Assembly: GCF_014653215.1 (NCBI RefSeq)
Contig: NZ_BNAI01000008.1
Span: 28,026-91,367 of the forward strand
Direction: 5' to 3'
Source: Pseudolysinimonas yzui
GTDB taxonomy: Bacteria > Actinomycetota > Actinomycetes > Actinomycetales > Microbacteriaceae
Length of the DNA: 63,342 nucleotides
Under the pieces are notes generated by a model that was not told the origin of the DNA, did no database searches, and was given only the letters and a program-made list of their open reading frames with translations. Both the position numbers and the translations under genes were made by a program. Positions 19,564-27,660 of the stretch are shown here, piece after piece. Position 1 is the first letter of the stretch, and each line of letters begins with the position of its first letter.

Positions 19564-20268
19564 ATGGCGCAGAAGATCTGGCCGTCTGCGGCGGAGGCGC
19601 TCGCCGGCGTCGTCGAAGACGGCATGACGATCGCGGTCGGCGGGTTCGGCCTGAGCGGCAACCCGACGAACCTCATCCGCGCGTTGCGCGACACCGGGGC
19701 GAAGAACCTCACGATCGTCTCCAACAACATGGGGGTCGACGGCAAGGGCCTCGGGCTGCTGCTCGAGAACAAGCAGGTGAAGAAGGTCGTCGCCTCGTAC
19801 GTCGGTGAGAACAAGCTGTTCGCCGAGCAGTACCTGTCGGGGGAGCTCGACGTCGAGTTCGCCCCCCAGGGCACGCTCGCCGAGCGGCTGCGCGCGGGCG
19901 GCGCCGGCATCCCGGGCTTCTACACGCCGACCGGTGTCGGCACCCCGATCGCCGAGGGCAAACCCGAAGCCGAGTTCGACGGACGCCGGGTCATTCTCGA
20001 GCGCGGGATCGTCGCCGACGTCGCGCTCGTGCGCGCGCGGTGGGCCGACCCGTACGGCAACCTGCGCTACCGGCTCACGGCGCGCAACTTCAACCCGCTC
20101 GTCGCGACGGCGGGGAAGCTCACGATCGCCGAGGCGGAGGAGATCGTGGATGCGATCGAGCCCGACGACGTCATGACCCCCGGGATCTTCGTGCAGCGCC
20201 TCGTGCTCGCGGAAGACCTGACGAAAGAGATCGAGCAGAGGACGGTGCGCACTCGTGTGGACGCGTGA
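19564..20268 (+). CDS. pcaI: 3-oxoacid CoA-transferase subunit A
   Basis: 234 residues; class I CoA-transferase alpha subunit with [13 protein letters not shown] and [12 protein letters not shown]. With subunit B it moves CoA from succinyl-CoA to a 3-oxoacid. Near pobA and a thiolase, 3-oxoadipate (beta-ketoadipate pathway) is the likely substrate, though acetoacetate (ScoA type) fits the sequence equally well. AAGGAG precedes ATG 19564. Its end overlaps the subunit B start by 14 bases. Confidence 0.88.
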   Translation: MAQKIWPSAAEALAGVVEDGMTIAVGGFGLSGNPTNLIRALRDTGAKNLTIVSNNMGVDGKGLGLLLENKQVKKVVASYVGENKLFAEQYLSGELDVEFAPQGTLAERLRAGGAGIPGFYTPTGVGTPIAEGKPEAEFDGRRVILERGIVADVALVRARWADPYGNLRYRLTARNFNPLVATAGKLTIAEAEEIVDAIEPDDVMTPGIFVQRLVLAEDLTKEIEQRTVRTRVDA

Positions 20269-20896
20269 CGAGATGGCCGCGATCGCGGCCCGTGACCTGA
20301 AAGACGGCGACTACGTCAACCTCGGCATCGGCATCCCGACGCTCGTCGCCAACAACCTGCCCGCCGGCGTCTCGGTCACGCTGCAGAGCGAGAACGGCAT
20401 CCTCGGCATGGGTCCGTTCCCGTTCGAAGGCGAAGAGGATGCCGACCTCATCAACGCGGGCAAGCAGACGGTGACGCTGCTGCCCGGTGCCGCGGTGTTC
20501 GACTCGGCGATGTCGTTCGGCATGATCCGCGGGGGTCACGTCGCGACCGCGATCCTCGGGGCACTGCAGGTCGCGGGCAACGGCGACCTCGCCAACTGGA
20601 CCATTCCCGGCAAACTCGTGAAGGGCATGGGCGGCGCGATGGATCTCGTCGCCGGCACCCCCTACGTCATCGTCGTCACCGAGCACGTCGCGAAAGACGG
20701 CTCGCCGAAGATCGTCGAGAGGTGCGACCTGCCGCTCACCGGGGTCGGCGTCGTCGACCGCATCGTGAGCGACCGGGCCGTCTTCGACGTCGTCGACGGC
20801 GGACTCGTGTTGCGCGAGATCGCGCCGGGGGAAGATGTAGAAGAGCTGCGGACGCTGACCGGCGCTCCGTTCGCCGTCGAACTGGAGGCACGCTGA
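20255..20896 (+). CDS. pcaJ: 3-oxoacid CoA-transferase subunit B
   Basis: 213 residues; the catalytic Glu lies in [14 protein letters not shown] (near 46), which forms the CoA thioester intermediate. [13 protein letters not shown] and [10 protein letters not shown] are family-typical. GTG 20255 lies within subunit A and the stop overlaps the thiolase start (TGATG), giving a coupled three-gene operon. Confidence 0.9.
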   Translation: MWTRDEMAAIAARDLKDGDYVNLGIGIPTLVANNLPAGVSVTLQSENGILGMGPFPFEGEEDADLINAGKQTVTLLPGAAVFDSAMSFGMIRGGHVATAILGALQVAGNGDLANWTIPGKLVKGMGGAMDLVAGTPYVIVVTEHVAKDGSPKIVERCDLPLTGVGVVDRIVSDRAVFDVVDGGLVLREIAPGEDVEELRTLTGAPFAVELEAR

Positions 20897-22068
20897 TGTC
20901 TGTCGTCATCGCGGGCTACGCCCGCACCCCGTTCTCCCGCTTCACCGGTCGGTTCGCCGACATCCCGGCATCCGACCTCGCGGCGCACGCCATCCGCGCG
21001 GCGCTCGTGCGGGCATCCGTCGAGGCCGCCGAGGTCGAGCGCATCTGGGGCGGCCAGGTGCTGCCGGCGGCCGCGGGCCAGGGCCCCATCCGTCAGGCGG
21101 CGGTCGGCGCGGGCATCCCGCTGTCGTCGCCCGCGATGACGATCAACGCCGTGTGCCTGTCGGGCATGGAGGCCGTCATCGCGGCCGCCCGCAACATCGA
21201 GGCGGGCGAGCACGGCATCGTCGTCGCGGCCGGCATGGAGTCGATGTCGCGCGCGCCGCACGCCTTCCGTGGCCGGGCCGGCGTGAAGTACGGCGCGATC
21301 GAGATGATCGACACGCTCGAACACGACGCGTTGCTCGACTCGTTCGAGCACGTCTCGATGGGGGCGTCGACCGAAGCCGGCAACGCCGACAACAACGTCA
21401 CGCGCGAGGCGCAGGACGCCTGGTCCGCCGGGTCGCACCAGCGAGCGCTCGCCTCCGCTGCCTTCCTCGCCGAGGAGATCGCGCCGTACACCCTCACCTC
21501 GCGTGCGGGCGAGACGGTCGTGACGGATGACGACGGCGTGCGCGCCGACACGACGCCCGAGTCGCTCGCGAAGTTGCGGGGCGCGTTCTCGGCGGGCGGG
21601 TCGATCACCGCGGGCAACTCGTCGCAGATCACCGACGGCGCCGCCGCCCTGGTGCTGATGTCGGAGGAGACGGCGGCCGCGCGCGGCATCACGCCGCTCG
21701 CCCGCATCGAGAGTCATGCGGCCGTCGCCGGCCCCGACACGCGCCTGCACGCCCAGCCGGCCAACGCCATCCTCGCCGCTCTCGCGCGGCTCGAGGGCGT
21801 CACGCCGGCCCAGCTCGCGGCGGTCGAGATCAACGAGGCGTTCGCGGCGGTCGCGGTGCGCTCGGTCGAACTGCTCGGCATCTCGGGCGACATCGTCAAC
21901 GCCCACGGGGGCGCGATCGCCCTCGGTCACCCCGTCGGGGCGTCGGGGGCCCGCATCGTCGGCACCCTCGCTCGCCAGCTCGTCGCGGCCGGCTCGGGAT
22001 CCTATGGCGCCGCCGGGATCTGCGGCGGCGGCGGCCAGGGTTCCGCGATCGTGCTGCGCGCGATCTGA
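20896..22068 (+). CDS. pcaF: Thiolase (acetyl-CoA acetyltransferase / 3-oxoadipyl-CoA thiolase)
   Basis: 390 residues. The nucleophilic Cys is in NAVCLSGMEAV (near 88), the catalytic His in NAHGGAIALGHPVGASGAR (near 346) and the second Cys in GICGGGGQG (near 376). It splits 3-oxoadipyl-CoA to succinyl-CoA plus acetyl-CoA, or acetoacetyl-CoA if the operon is for ketone bodies; context with PobA favours the first. Length is normal. Confidence 0.88.
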   Translation: MSVVIAGYARTPFSRFTGRFADIPASDLAAHAIRAALVRASVEAAEVERIWGGQVLPAAAGQGPIRQAAVGAGIPLSSPAMTINAVCLSGMEAVIAAARNIEAGEHGIVVAAGMESMSRAPHAFRGRAGVKYGAIEMIDTLEHDALLDSFEHVSMGASTEAGNADNNVTREAQDAWSAGSHQRALASAAFLAEEIAPYTLTSRAGETVVTDDDGVRADTTPESLAKLRGAFSAGGSITAGNSSQITDGAAALVLMSEETAAARGITPLARIESHAAVAGPDTRLHAQPANAILAALARLEGVTPAQLAAVEINEAFAAVAVRSVELLGISGDIVNAHGGAIALGHPVGASGARIVGTLARQLVAAGSGSYGAAGICGGGGQGSAIVLRAI

Positions 22069-22070
22069 AT

Positions 22071-22085
22071 GACCCGGAGCGGGTC
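22071..22085 (+). terminator. Short GC hairpin after the thiolase gene
   Basis: GACCCG-GAG-CGGGTC forms a 6-bp stem 2 bases after the thiolase stop. Without a U-tract it is a weak candidate. The rest of 22086-22183 shows nothing else. Confidence 0.3.
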
Positions 22086-22183
22086 GCCTGGTGGCGGGCG
22101 GCCCACTCCGTACCCGCGGCCGCGAAGCTGACGGTGCGGGCCGGCACGCCACCGAGCCGACCCGCACCGAGTCTGAGAGCGGA

Positions 22184-23365
22184 TCAGTCCGCGTAGGGCC
22201 AGCCGGTGTACGCCTCGGCGAGGTAGGTGCTGCCCGCCGTCGACGAGACGACCGACTCGAGCTCGCCGAGCTGACGGCGGCGGTCGAAGTCGCTCGCCTC
22301 GGGCGTCGAGTGCAGCATGCTCGTCATCCACCATGAGAAGTGCTGAGCGCGCCAGATGCGGTGCAGGGCGCGCTCCTCGTAGCTGTCGATTCCCGCCGTG
22401 CCTTTCCCGGCGAAGAGGTCGAGCAGACCCTCATGCAGGATGCGCACGTCGTTGACGGCGAGGTTCATGCCCTTCGCCCCGGTGGGCGGCACGGTGTGAG
22501 CAGCGTCGCCGACGAGGAAGACGCGGCCCTTCTGCAGCTTGTGCGCGACGAACGAGCGGAACCGCAGCACATCGCGCTGGAAGATGTTCCCCTCCTTCAG
22601 GTCGCGTCCGGCGACGCGCGACTGGAGGGAGTCCCAGATCTGGGCGTCGCTCCACTCGTTCGGGTCCTGCTCCGGGTCGCATTGCAGGTACATGCGCTGA
22701 ACGGTGTCGGAACGCTGGCTGATGAGCGCGAAACCGTTCTCGGAGTTGGCGTAGATGAGTTCCTCCGACGACGGCGGGGCCTCGCAGAGGATGCCGAACC
22801 AGGCGAACGGGTACTCGCGGAAGTAGCCGCCGGTCATCGAGCCGACGACGGCGGTGCGCGCGACGCTGCGGGAGCCGTCGGCGCCGATCACCACGTCGGC
22901 GACGATCTCGAACGGCTGGCCTGCGGCATCCTTTCCGACGACGCGGGGAGCCTCGGTCTGCCCGTCGAGCACCTCGAGGGCCTCGTGCTCGAAGCGGATG
23001 TCGCCGCCGTCGGCGATCCGCCGGGCGAGCAGGTCGATGAGCACCTCGTGCTGGGGATAGAGGTAGACGGCGCGGCCGACGAGCTTCTGGAAGTCGATGC
23101 GGTGCGACTCGCCGTGGAACTGCAGCTCGATGCCTTCGTGGCGGTGACCGTCGGTCAGCACCCGATCGGAGGCCCCGGTCTCGACGAGCAGGTCGACGGC
23201 GACGTTCTCGATGATGCCGGCGCGCACCGTCTTCTCGATGTCTTCCCGGGAGCGGTTGTCGATGACGATCGACTCGATGCCGTCTCGGTGCAGCAGGTGC
23301 GACAGCAGAAGACCGGCGGGGCCGGCGCCGACGATGGCGACGCGGGTGCGAACGGCAGGCGACAT
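22184..23365 (-). CDS. pobA: 4-hydroxybenzoate 3-monooxygenase
   Basis: 393 residues, the standard length for this flavoprotein, which converts 4-hydroxybenzoate to protocatechuate with NAD(P)H and O2. FAD motifs are GAGPAG (near 13), the DG motif GADGSRS (near 160) and LVGDAAHTVPPTGAKGMNLA (near 285). GAAGGAGAT precedes the ATG. It converges on the thiolase. Protocatechuate would then need a ring-cleaving dioxygenase, not found in this window. Confidence 0.94.
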   Translation of the reverse strand: MSPAVRTRVAIVGAGPAGLLLSHLLHRDGIESIVIDNRSREDIEKTVRAGIIENVAVDLLVETGASDRVLTDGHRHEGIELQFHGESHRIDFQKLVGRAVYLYPQHEVLIDLLARRIADGGDIRFEHEALEVLDGQTEAPRVVGKDAAGQPFEIVADVVIGADGSRSVARTAVVGSMTGGYFREYPFAWFGILCEAPPSSEELIYANSENGFALISQRSDTVQRMYLQCDPEQDPNEWSDAQIWDSLQSRVAGRDLKEGNIFQRDVLRFRSFVAHKLQKGRVFLVGDAAHTVPPTGAKGMNLAVNDVRILHEGLLDLFAGKGTAGIDSYEERALHRIWRAQHFSWWMTSMLHSTPEASDFDRRRQLGELESVVSSTAGSTYLAEAYTGWPYAD

Positions 23366-23390
23366 GCGATCTCCTTCGATCGTTTCGAGG

Positions 23391-23402
23391 ACTGTCGACA
23401 GT
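23391..23402. promoter_or_regulatory. Perfect 12-bp palindrome upstream of pobA
   Basis: ACTGTCGACAGT lies 26 bases before the pobA start, within the likely promoter. It is a reasonable binding site for an IclR-type PobR regulator, several of which are encoded nearby; no regulator is assigned. Confidence 0.4.
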
Positions 23403-23498
23403 GTTGCTGGGGGTCACGGCGCGTGGGGGGCTTTGCCCGTTCAATGGGATGTTGGATCGAGTCCTTCACAGGGTGTTGTGATGCGACTTCTTGTACTT

Positions 23499-23514
23499 TC
23501 GAAAGTTTGTTCGG
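23499..23514 (+). promoter_or_regulatory. LexA-like (SOS) box upstream of the DUF222 gene
   Basis: TCGAAAGTTTGTTCGG matches 10 of 12 fixed positions of the actinobacterial SOS box TCGAAC-N4-GTTCGA. It overlaps the palindrome ACTTTCGAAAGT (23495-23506). It lies 34 bases before the start codon. Confidence 0.5.
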
Positions 23515-23547
23515 TCGGGAAGGATGGGTTTCGGAAGGATTTCAGTC

Positions 23548-24891
23548 ATGACCTCGACCTCAGCTCTCGCCGCCGCCGTTGCGGTGTTGCGTGATGTGCC
23601 GCGGTCGGTCTCGTCGTGCCGGGCGGCGTCGGATGCGTCGGTGATGGAGTGGTTGCGGCTGGCGGGGGAGGCGAAGGCGCTGGCGGATGCGCATCTGGCG
23701 CTCGCGGCGGGGGAGTTGAGGCGACGGTCGTCGCCGGAGTTGGGTGGGGCGGGGTTGGCGCGGCGGGAAGGCGCTCGCACGCCCGAAGAGCTGCTCAAGG
23801 TCGTGAGCGGGGTGACGGGCCGGGATGCCGTGGTCGCTCTCCGCGTCGGGCGGCTCGCGCAGACCGAGGGTTCGGTGCTCGGGGATGCCGTCGTCGACGG
23901 GTCGGTGTCGGTGCCGGCGGCCGAGGCGATCCGGGCGGGGCTGGACGGGGCTGCGGCGGATCCGGTGCTGGTGGCTGAGGCGACCGAGTTGCTGTGTTCC
24001 GAGGCGTCGACTCTCGACCCGGACCGGCTGCTGAAGCGGGCGCGGGAGGTGCGGGATGAACTCGATGAGGCAGGGATCGCGTCCCGGGAGGCGGTGTTGC
24101 GGGGTCGGCGGTCGTTGCGGCGGCTGGATCTGCGCGACGGGATGAAACGCCTCATCTGGGATTACGACCCGCTCACCGCCGGAGTCGTCGACGAGATCTA
24201 CGACCGGGCGACCTCACCGCGACGCGGCGGGCCGAGGTTCGTCGATGCGGAGTCTGTGCGTCGGGCGACCGAGCTGGAGCGGGATGAGCGCACGACGGAG
24301 CAGATCGCGTCGGATGCGTTCACTGAACTGCTCCGCCAAGCCGGTGGGCTCGACGGAAGTGTGTTGCTCGGGAAGGGGACTCCGGCCGTGCGGGTTCTGG
24401 TGCCGGCATCCGACCTCATCGCCGGAACCGGCCATGGGGTGATCGAAGGATCCAACGAGGCGATCTCGATCGGCACCGTGCGGGCCCTCGCGTGCGCCAA
24501 CGGCACCCGAACCGCGTTGATCGACTCGCTCGGCAATGTGCTCGACCTCGGACGCGAACAACGCCTCTACTCACGCCATCAGCGTGTCGCCCTCGCGATC
24601 CGCGACGGCGGATGCCTCTGGGCCGGCTGCGAACGGCCGCCCTCCTGGTGCGAAGCACATCACATCGACCATTACGTCAGAGACAAGGGCCGAACGGACC
24701 TCGAGCGAGGTGTTCTGCTCTGCAAGCATCACCACCTGAAACTGCACAACGAAGGCTGGCAGATCCGCCGACGAGAGGGCCGGTACTGGCTGCACCCGCC
24801 CCCGGATCGACCTCGACCCCCGGAGCTGCTCGTCACCAAGTCCCGAGCGATCCGCGAACACCTCAACCGAAGGCGGAGCGTGACCGCGTGA
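23548..24891 (+). CDS. DUF222 domain protein with C-terminal HNH endonuclease domain
   Basis: 447 residues. The N-terminal two-thirds is the DUF222 (13E12 repeat) region. The C-terminus is an HNH fold with a zinc site: CLWAGCERPPSWCEAHHIDH followed by CKHHHLKLH. The family is multicopy in Microbacteriaceae and mycobacteria and its role is unproven; DNA cutting is inferred. ATG 23548 has GGAAGGA 8 bases upstream. It separates two parts of the aromatic region and shows no functional link to it, so it may have inserted. Its last 29 bases overlap the convergent IclR gene. Confidence 0.85.
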   Translation: MTSTSALAAAVAVLRDVPRSVSSCRAASDASVMEWLRLAGEAKALADAHLALAAGELRRRSSPELGGAGLARREGARTPEELLKVVSGVTGRDAVVALRVGRLAQTEGSVLGDAVVDGSVSVPAAEAIRAGLDGAAADPVLVAEATELLCSEASTLDPDRLLKRAREVRDELDEAGIASREAVLRGRRSLRRLDLRDGMKRLIWDYDPLTAGVVDEIYDRATSPRRGGPRFVDAESVRRATELERDERTTEQIASDAFTELLRQAGGLDGSVLLGKGTPAVRVLVPASDLIAGTGHGVIEGSNEAISIGTVRALACANGTRTALIDSLGNVLDLGREQRLYSRHQRVALAIRDGGCLWAGCERPPSWCEAHHIDHYVRDKGRTDLERGVLLCKHHHLKLHNEGWQIRRREGRYWLHPPPDRPRPPELLVTKSRAIREHLNRRRSVTA

Positions 24892-25627
24892 GGGTTTCCT
24901 CGATCTCCCGGGCCGCGGCGCGAAGCACGGCGACCGCACGTTGCTCGTCGACGCCGTCGCGGGGCAGCACGACACCGAGGGCGGCGACGACGGCGCCGTG
25001 GTCCCGTACGGGTACCGCGATCCCGGTCGAGACGCTCTCGATCGAGCCCGGAGAGGCGGCGAAGCCCAGCCGCCGCACCTCCGCGAGTTTGCGGCGCAGC
25101 GCCTCGGGGTCGGTGAGGGTGCCGGGGGCGAGTTCCTGGAGCGGGGCAGCCAGCACCCGTTCGAGCACCTCGGGCGGGGCTGCCGCGAGCAGCACGAGTC
25201 CCGACGACGACGCGTGCAGCGGCAACCGGCCGGCGATGCGGGTGATGTTGGCACCGGCGTCGGGGTGTGACAGCCGTTCCAGAAACAGCACCTGGTCGTC
25301 ATCGAAGACGCCGAGCTGGGTGTGCTGCCGTAGCGCCGCCTGCACCTTCTCCATCGCAGGGAGGGCGGCCTGCCGCAGACCGAGAGCGAGCGAGCCGCGG
25401 GTCGCCAACTCCCAGAGACGCATCCCGACTCGGGCCCGCCCGTCCTCGTCGCGTTCGAGCAGTCCCGACTCGACGAGGTCAGTGATCAGGCGATGCGCGG
25501 TCGAGGTGGGAAGGTCGGCGCGCCGGGCGATCTCGCTCGGCGACTGCGCCGTGTGCTCGGCATCGAAGGTGGCCAGCACCCGCACCAGACGCGCGATCAC
25601 GCTGTCGCCCGAGCGTGAGTTCGCCAT
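24863..25627 (-). CDS. IclR-family regulator divergent from ligJ
   Basis: 254 residues. The HTH (SPSEIARRADLPTSTAHRLI) and effector domain (LPLHASSSGLVLLAAAP, STGIAVPVRDHGAVVAALGVV) are complete. ATG 25627 lies 12 bases after TATGGT, a leaderless arrangement. Divergent from ligJ with 74 bases between, it is the likely ligJ regulator. It resembles the IclR protein at 26694-27569, suggesting a local duplication. Confidence 0.86.
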   Translation of the reverse strand: MANSRSGDSVIARLVRVLATFDAEHTAQSPSEIARRADLPTSTAHRLITDLVESGLLERDEDGRARVGMRLWELATRGSLALGLRQAALPAMEKVQAALRQHTQLGVFDDDQVLFLERLSHPDAGANITRIAGRLPLHASSSGLVLLAAAPPEVLERVLAAPLQELAPGTLTDPEALRRKLAEVRRLGFAASPGSIESVSTGIAVPVRDHGAVVAALGVVLPRDGVDEQRAVAVLRAAAREIEETLTRSRSAFG

Positions 25628-25633
25628 GCTCCG

Positions 25634-25639
25634 ACCATA
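25634..25639 (-). promoter_or_regulatory. -10 element of the IclR gene at 25627
   Basis: TATGGT (25639-25634) starts 12 bases upstream of the ATG; the transcript is predicted to be leaderless. Confidence 0.5.
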
Positions 25640-25689
25640 TGCCGAAGGGGCACGCGACCGGGGTCGTCGAAATCGTCAACAATTTTGGC

Positions 25690-25695
25690 TACATT
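25690..25695 (+). promoter_or_regulatory. -10 element of ligJ
   Basis: TACATT begins 12 bases before GTG 25702. No Shine-Dalgarno site is present, and the -35 region is poor, which would suit activation by the divergent IclR protein. Confidence 0.5.
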
Positions 25696-25701
25696 CAGAC
25701 G

Positions 25702-26706
25702 GTGATCATCGACTGCCACGGCCACTACACGACGACGCCCCCCGGGGTGGGTGCCTGGCGCGACGCCCAGGTCGCGGCTCTCAGCGGCGGCCCCGCGCCT
25801 GCCCCGGGCCCCTTCCCGGTGAGCGACGACGAGATCCGCGAGAGCATCGAGGGTGGTCAGCTCCGGGTGCAGCGCGAGCGCGGCATCGACGTGACGCTGT
25901 TCTCGCCGCGGGCATCCTGGATGGGGCATCACGTCGGGGACGCGACCACGTCACTGGAGTGGACCATCCGGCAGAACGACCTCATCAAGCGGGTCTGCGA
26001 TCTGTTCCCGCGCAACTTCGTGCCGGTCGCCCAGCTGCCGCAGTCGCCCGGGGCCACGATCGACAGCTCGGTGCGGGAGCTGCGGCGCACCGTCGGCGAA
26101 CTCGGATTCGTCGCCGTCAACATCAACCCCGACCCCACGGGCGGCTACTGGACCGGACCCGACCTCGGCGACCGCTACTGGTGGCCGCTCTGGGAGGCGA
26201 TGCAAGAGCTGGACGTTCCCGGCATGTTGCACGTCAGCCAGGCCGAGAATCCGTTCTTCCAGACCACCGGCTCCTACTACCTCTCCGCCGACACCACCTT
26301 CTTCGTGCAGGCGCTCAGCAGCGGCTTCATGAAGGATCAGCCGGCGTTGCGCCTCGTCATCCCGCACGGTGGCGGGGCGATCCCGTTCCACTGGGGGCGT
26401 TTCCAGGGCATGAGCGTGCGCGAGGGCTGGGACTTCGAGGGCTCCACCGAACGCCTCTACTTCGACACCTGCGTCTACCACCAGCCCGGCATCGACCTGC
26501 TGCTCGACGTCGTGCCGACCCAGCGCGTGCTGTTCGGCTCCGAGATGCTCGGGGCGGTGCGCGGTGACAACCCCACGACCGGCTCCGGCTGGGACGACAC
26601 CGGCCGGTACCTCGAAGCGTCCGCGCTCTCCGCCGACGACCGGCAGCGCGTGTACTCCGGGAATGCGCTCGCGGTGTACCCGCGGCTGGCCGACTACCTC
26701 TCCTGA
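25702..26706 (+). CDS. ligJ: Amidohydrolase-family 4-oxalomesaconate hydratase (LigJ type)
   Basis: 334 residues. The start IIDCHGHYTT carries the metal-binding HxH; HVSQAENPFF, VIPHGGGAIPFHWGRF and the late LFGSEMLGAVRG block follow, with Glu where most amidohydrolases have Asp. This pattern is that of LigJ, which hydrates 4-oxalomesaconate in protocatechuate 4,5-cleavage or gallate degradation. GTG 25702 was chosen because translation begins directly at the conserved strand and the length then matches LigJ (about 340). Partner genes LigA, LigB, LigC, LigI and LigK are not in the window; a related acid may be the real substrate. Confidence 0.78.
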   Translation: MIIDCHGHYTTTPPGVGAWRDAQVAALSGGPAPAPGPFPVSDDEIRESIEGGQLRVQRERGIDVTLFSPRASWMGHHVGDATTSLEWTIRQNDLIKRVCDLFPRNFVPVAQLPQSPGATIDSSVRELRRTVGELGFVAVNINPDPTGGYWTGPDLGDRYWWPLWEAMQELDVPGMLHVSQAENPFFQTTGSYYLSADTTFFVQALSSGFMKDQPALRLVIPHGGGAIPFHWGRFQGMSVREGWDFEGSTERLYFDTCVYHQPGIDLLLDVVPTQRVLFGSEMLGAVRGDNPTTGSGWDDTGRYLEASALSADDRQRVYSGNALAVYPRLADYLS

Positions 26707-27569
26707 GGTGGCGCGTCCTCGAGCAGGTGCTCGAAGTACTCCATCGAGCGGTCCGACGAGCTGACCAGCTGGCGGTAGACCCCACCGGCGCGTGCGTGCG
26801 GGTGGCCCGGGGGGAGGTAACTGCGCAGCAGGGCCTCCGAGATGCCGTCGGCGGCGAGTCGCAGCAGCCGCACCAGATCGTCGACGGGGGAGTGGTCGTT
26901 GGGCACGACGACGCTCACGGTGCCGACGACGACCTCCTGGGAACCTCGGATCGGCACGGCGATGCCCCGCGACTCCTCGAAGATCCAGCCCTCCGAGACC
27001 GCGAAGCCGGAACGGCGGGCCGCGGCGACGGCCTCCCGCAGTTGCTCGGGGGTCGAGAGGCTCGACGCCGTGATCGGCGCGAGACCGCGCTCGAGCACCC
27101 GGTCGAGCAAGTCGTCGTCCGCGTGGGCGAGCAGCACGATGCCGCTCGACGAGTGCTGTAGCGGGATGCGGCCGCCGACGATCGACGCGTTGACGACGGC
27201 ATCCCGCGACGAGAGTCGCTCGATGACGAGCACATCGAGCCCCGACCGCACCAGCAACTGGGTGTGCTGCCGCACCCGCGACTGGATCGCATGCAGGAAG
27301 GGCAGGGCAATCTCCCGCAACCCCAGAGCCCCGGGGGTGCGGCTGCCCATCTCCCAGAGCCGGTTGCCGACGCGGTAGCTGCGGTCCGGCATCCGCTCGA
27401 GCAGGCCGTGCTCGACCAGTTCGCTGACGATGCGGTGCGCCGACGACATCGGGATGCCGGCGCGTTCCGAGATCTCGCTGAGAGAGAGGAACGGGGCCTC
27501 GAACGAGAACGTGTCGAGCACCCGCACCACGCGGCTGATCGCCGAGACACCGTTCGACTGTCGCGCCAT
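26694..27569 (-). CDS. IclR-family regulator divergent from ligM
   Basis: 291 residues; the HTH (LSLSEISERAGIPMSSAHRI) and effector domain (IPLQHSSSGIVLLAHAD) are like the IclR protein at 24863. A 40-residue C-terminal extension with GGVYRQLVSSSDRSMEYFEHL is unusual. AAGGAG precedes ATG 27569. Its 3' end overlaps ligJ by 13 bases. Divergent position suggests control of ligM. Confidence 0.85.
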   Translation of the reverse strand: MARQSNGVSAISRVVRVLDTFSFEAPFLSLSEISERAGIPMSSAHRIVSELVEHGLLERMPDRSYRVGNRLWEMGSRTPGALGLREIALPFLHAIQSRVRQHTQLLVRSGLDVLVIERLSSRDAVVNASIVGGRIPLQHSSSGIVLLAHADDDLLDRVLERGLAPITASSLSTPEQLREAVAAARRSGFAVSEGWIFEESRGIAVPIRGSQEVVVGTVSVVVPNDHSPVDDLVRLLRLAADGISEALLRSYLPPGHPHARAGGVYRQLVSSSDRSMEYFEHLLEDAPPQER

Positions 27570-27646
27570 CGCCCAAGCTCCTTCGCTCGGCCACACCTTA
27601 CTTCCTATGAAAGGCAGCAACGAGGCGAGTTCCATTGGGTGGCTCC

Positions 27647-27652
27647 TACACT
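27647..27652 (+). promoter_or_regulatory. -10 element of ligM
   Basis: TACACT starts 14 bases before ATG 27661 with no ribosome site between, so the mRNA is leaderless or nearly so. The preceding GTTCCATTGGGTGGCTCC could hold an IclR site. Confidence 0.45.
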
Positions 27653-27660
27653 CCGCAGCT

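Noticed and set aside
24492-26567. 691-codon rightward frame across the IclR and ligJ region
   Set aside because: Arg/Pro-rich shadow of the DUF222, IclR and ligJ genes; no domain.
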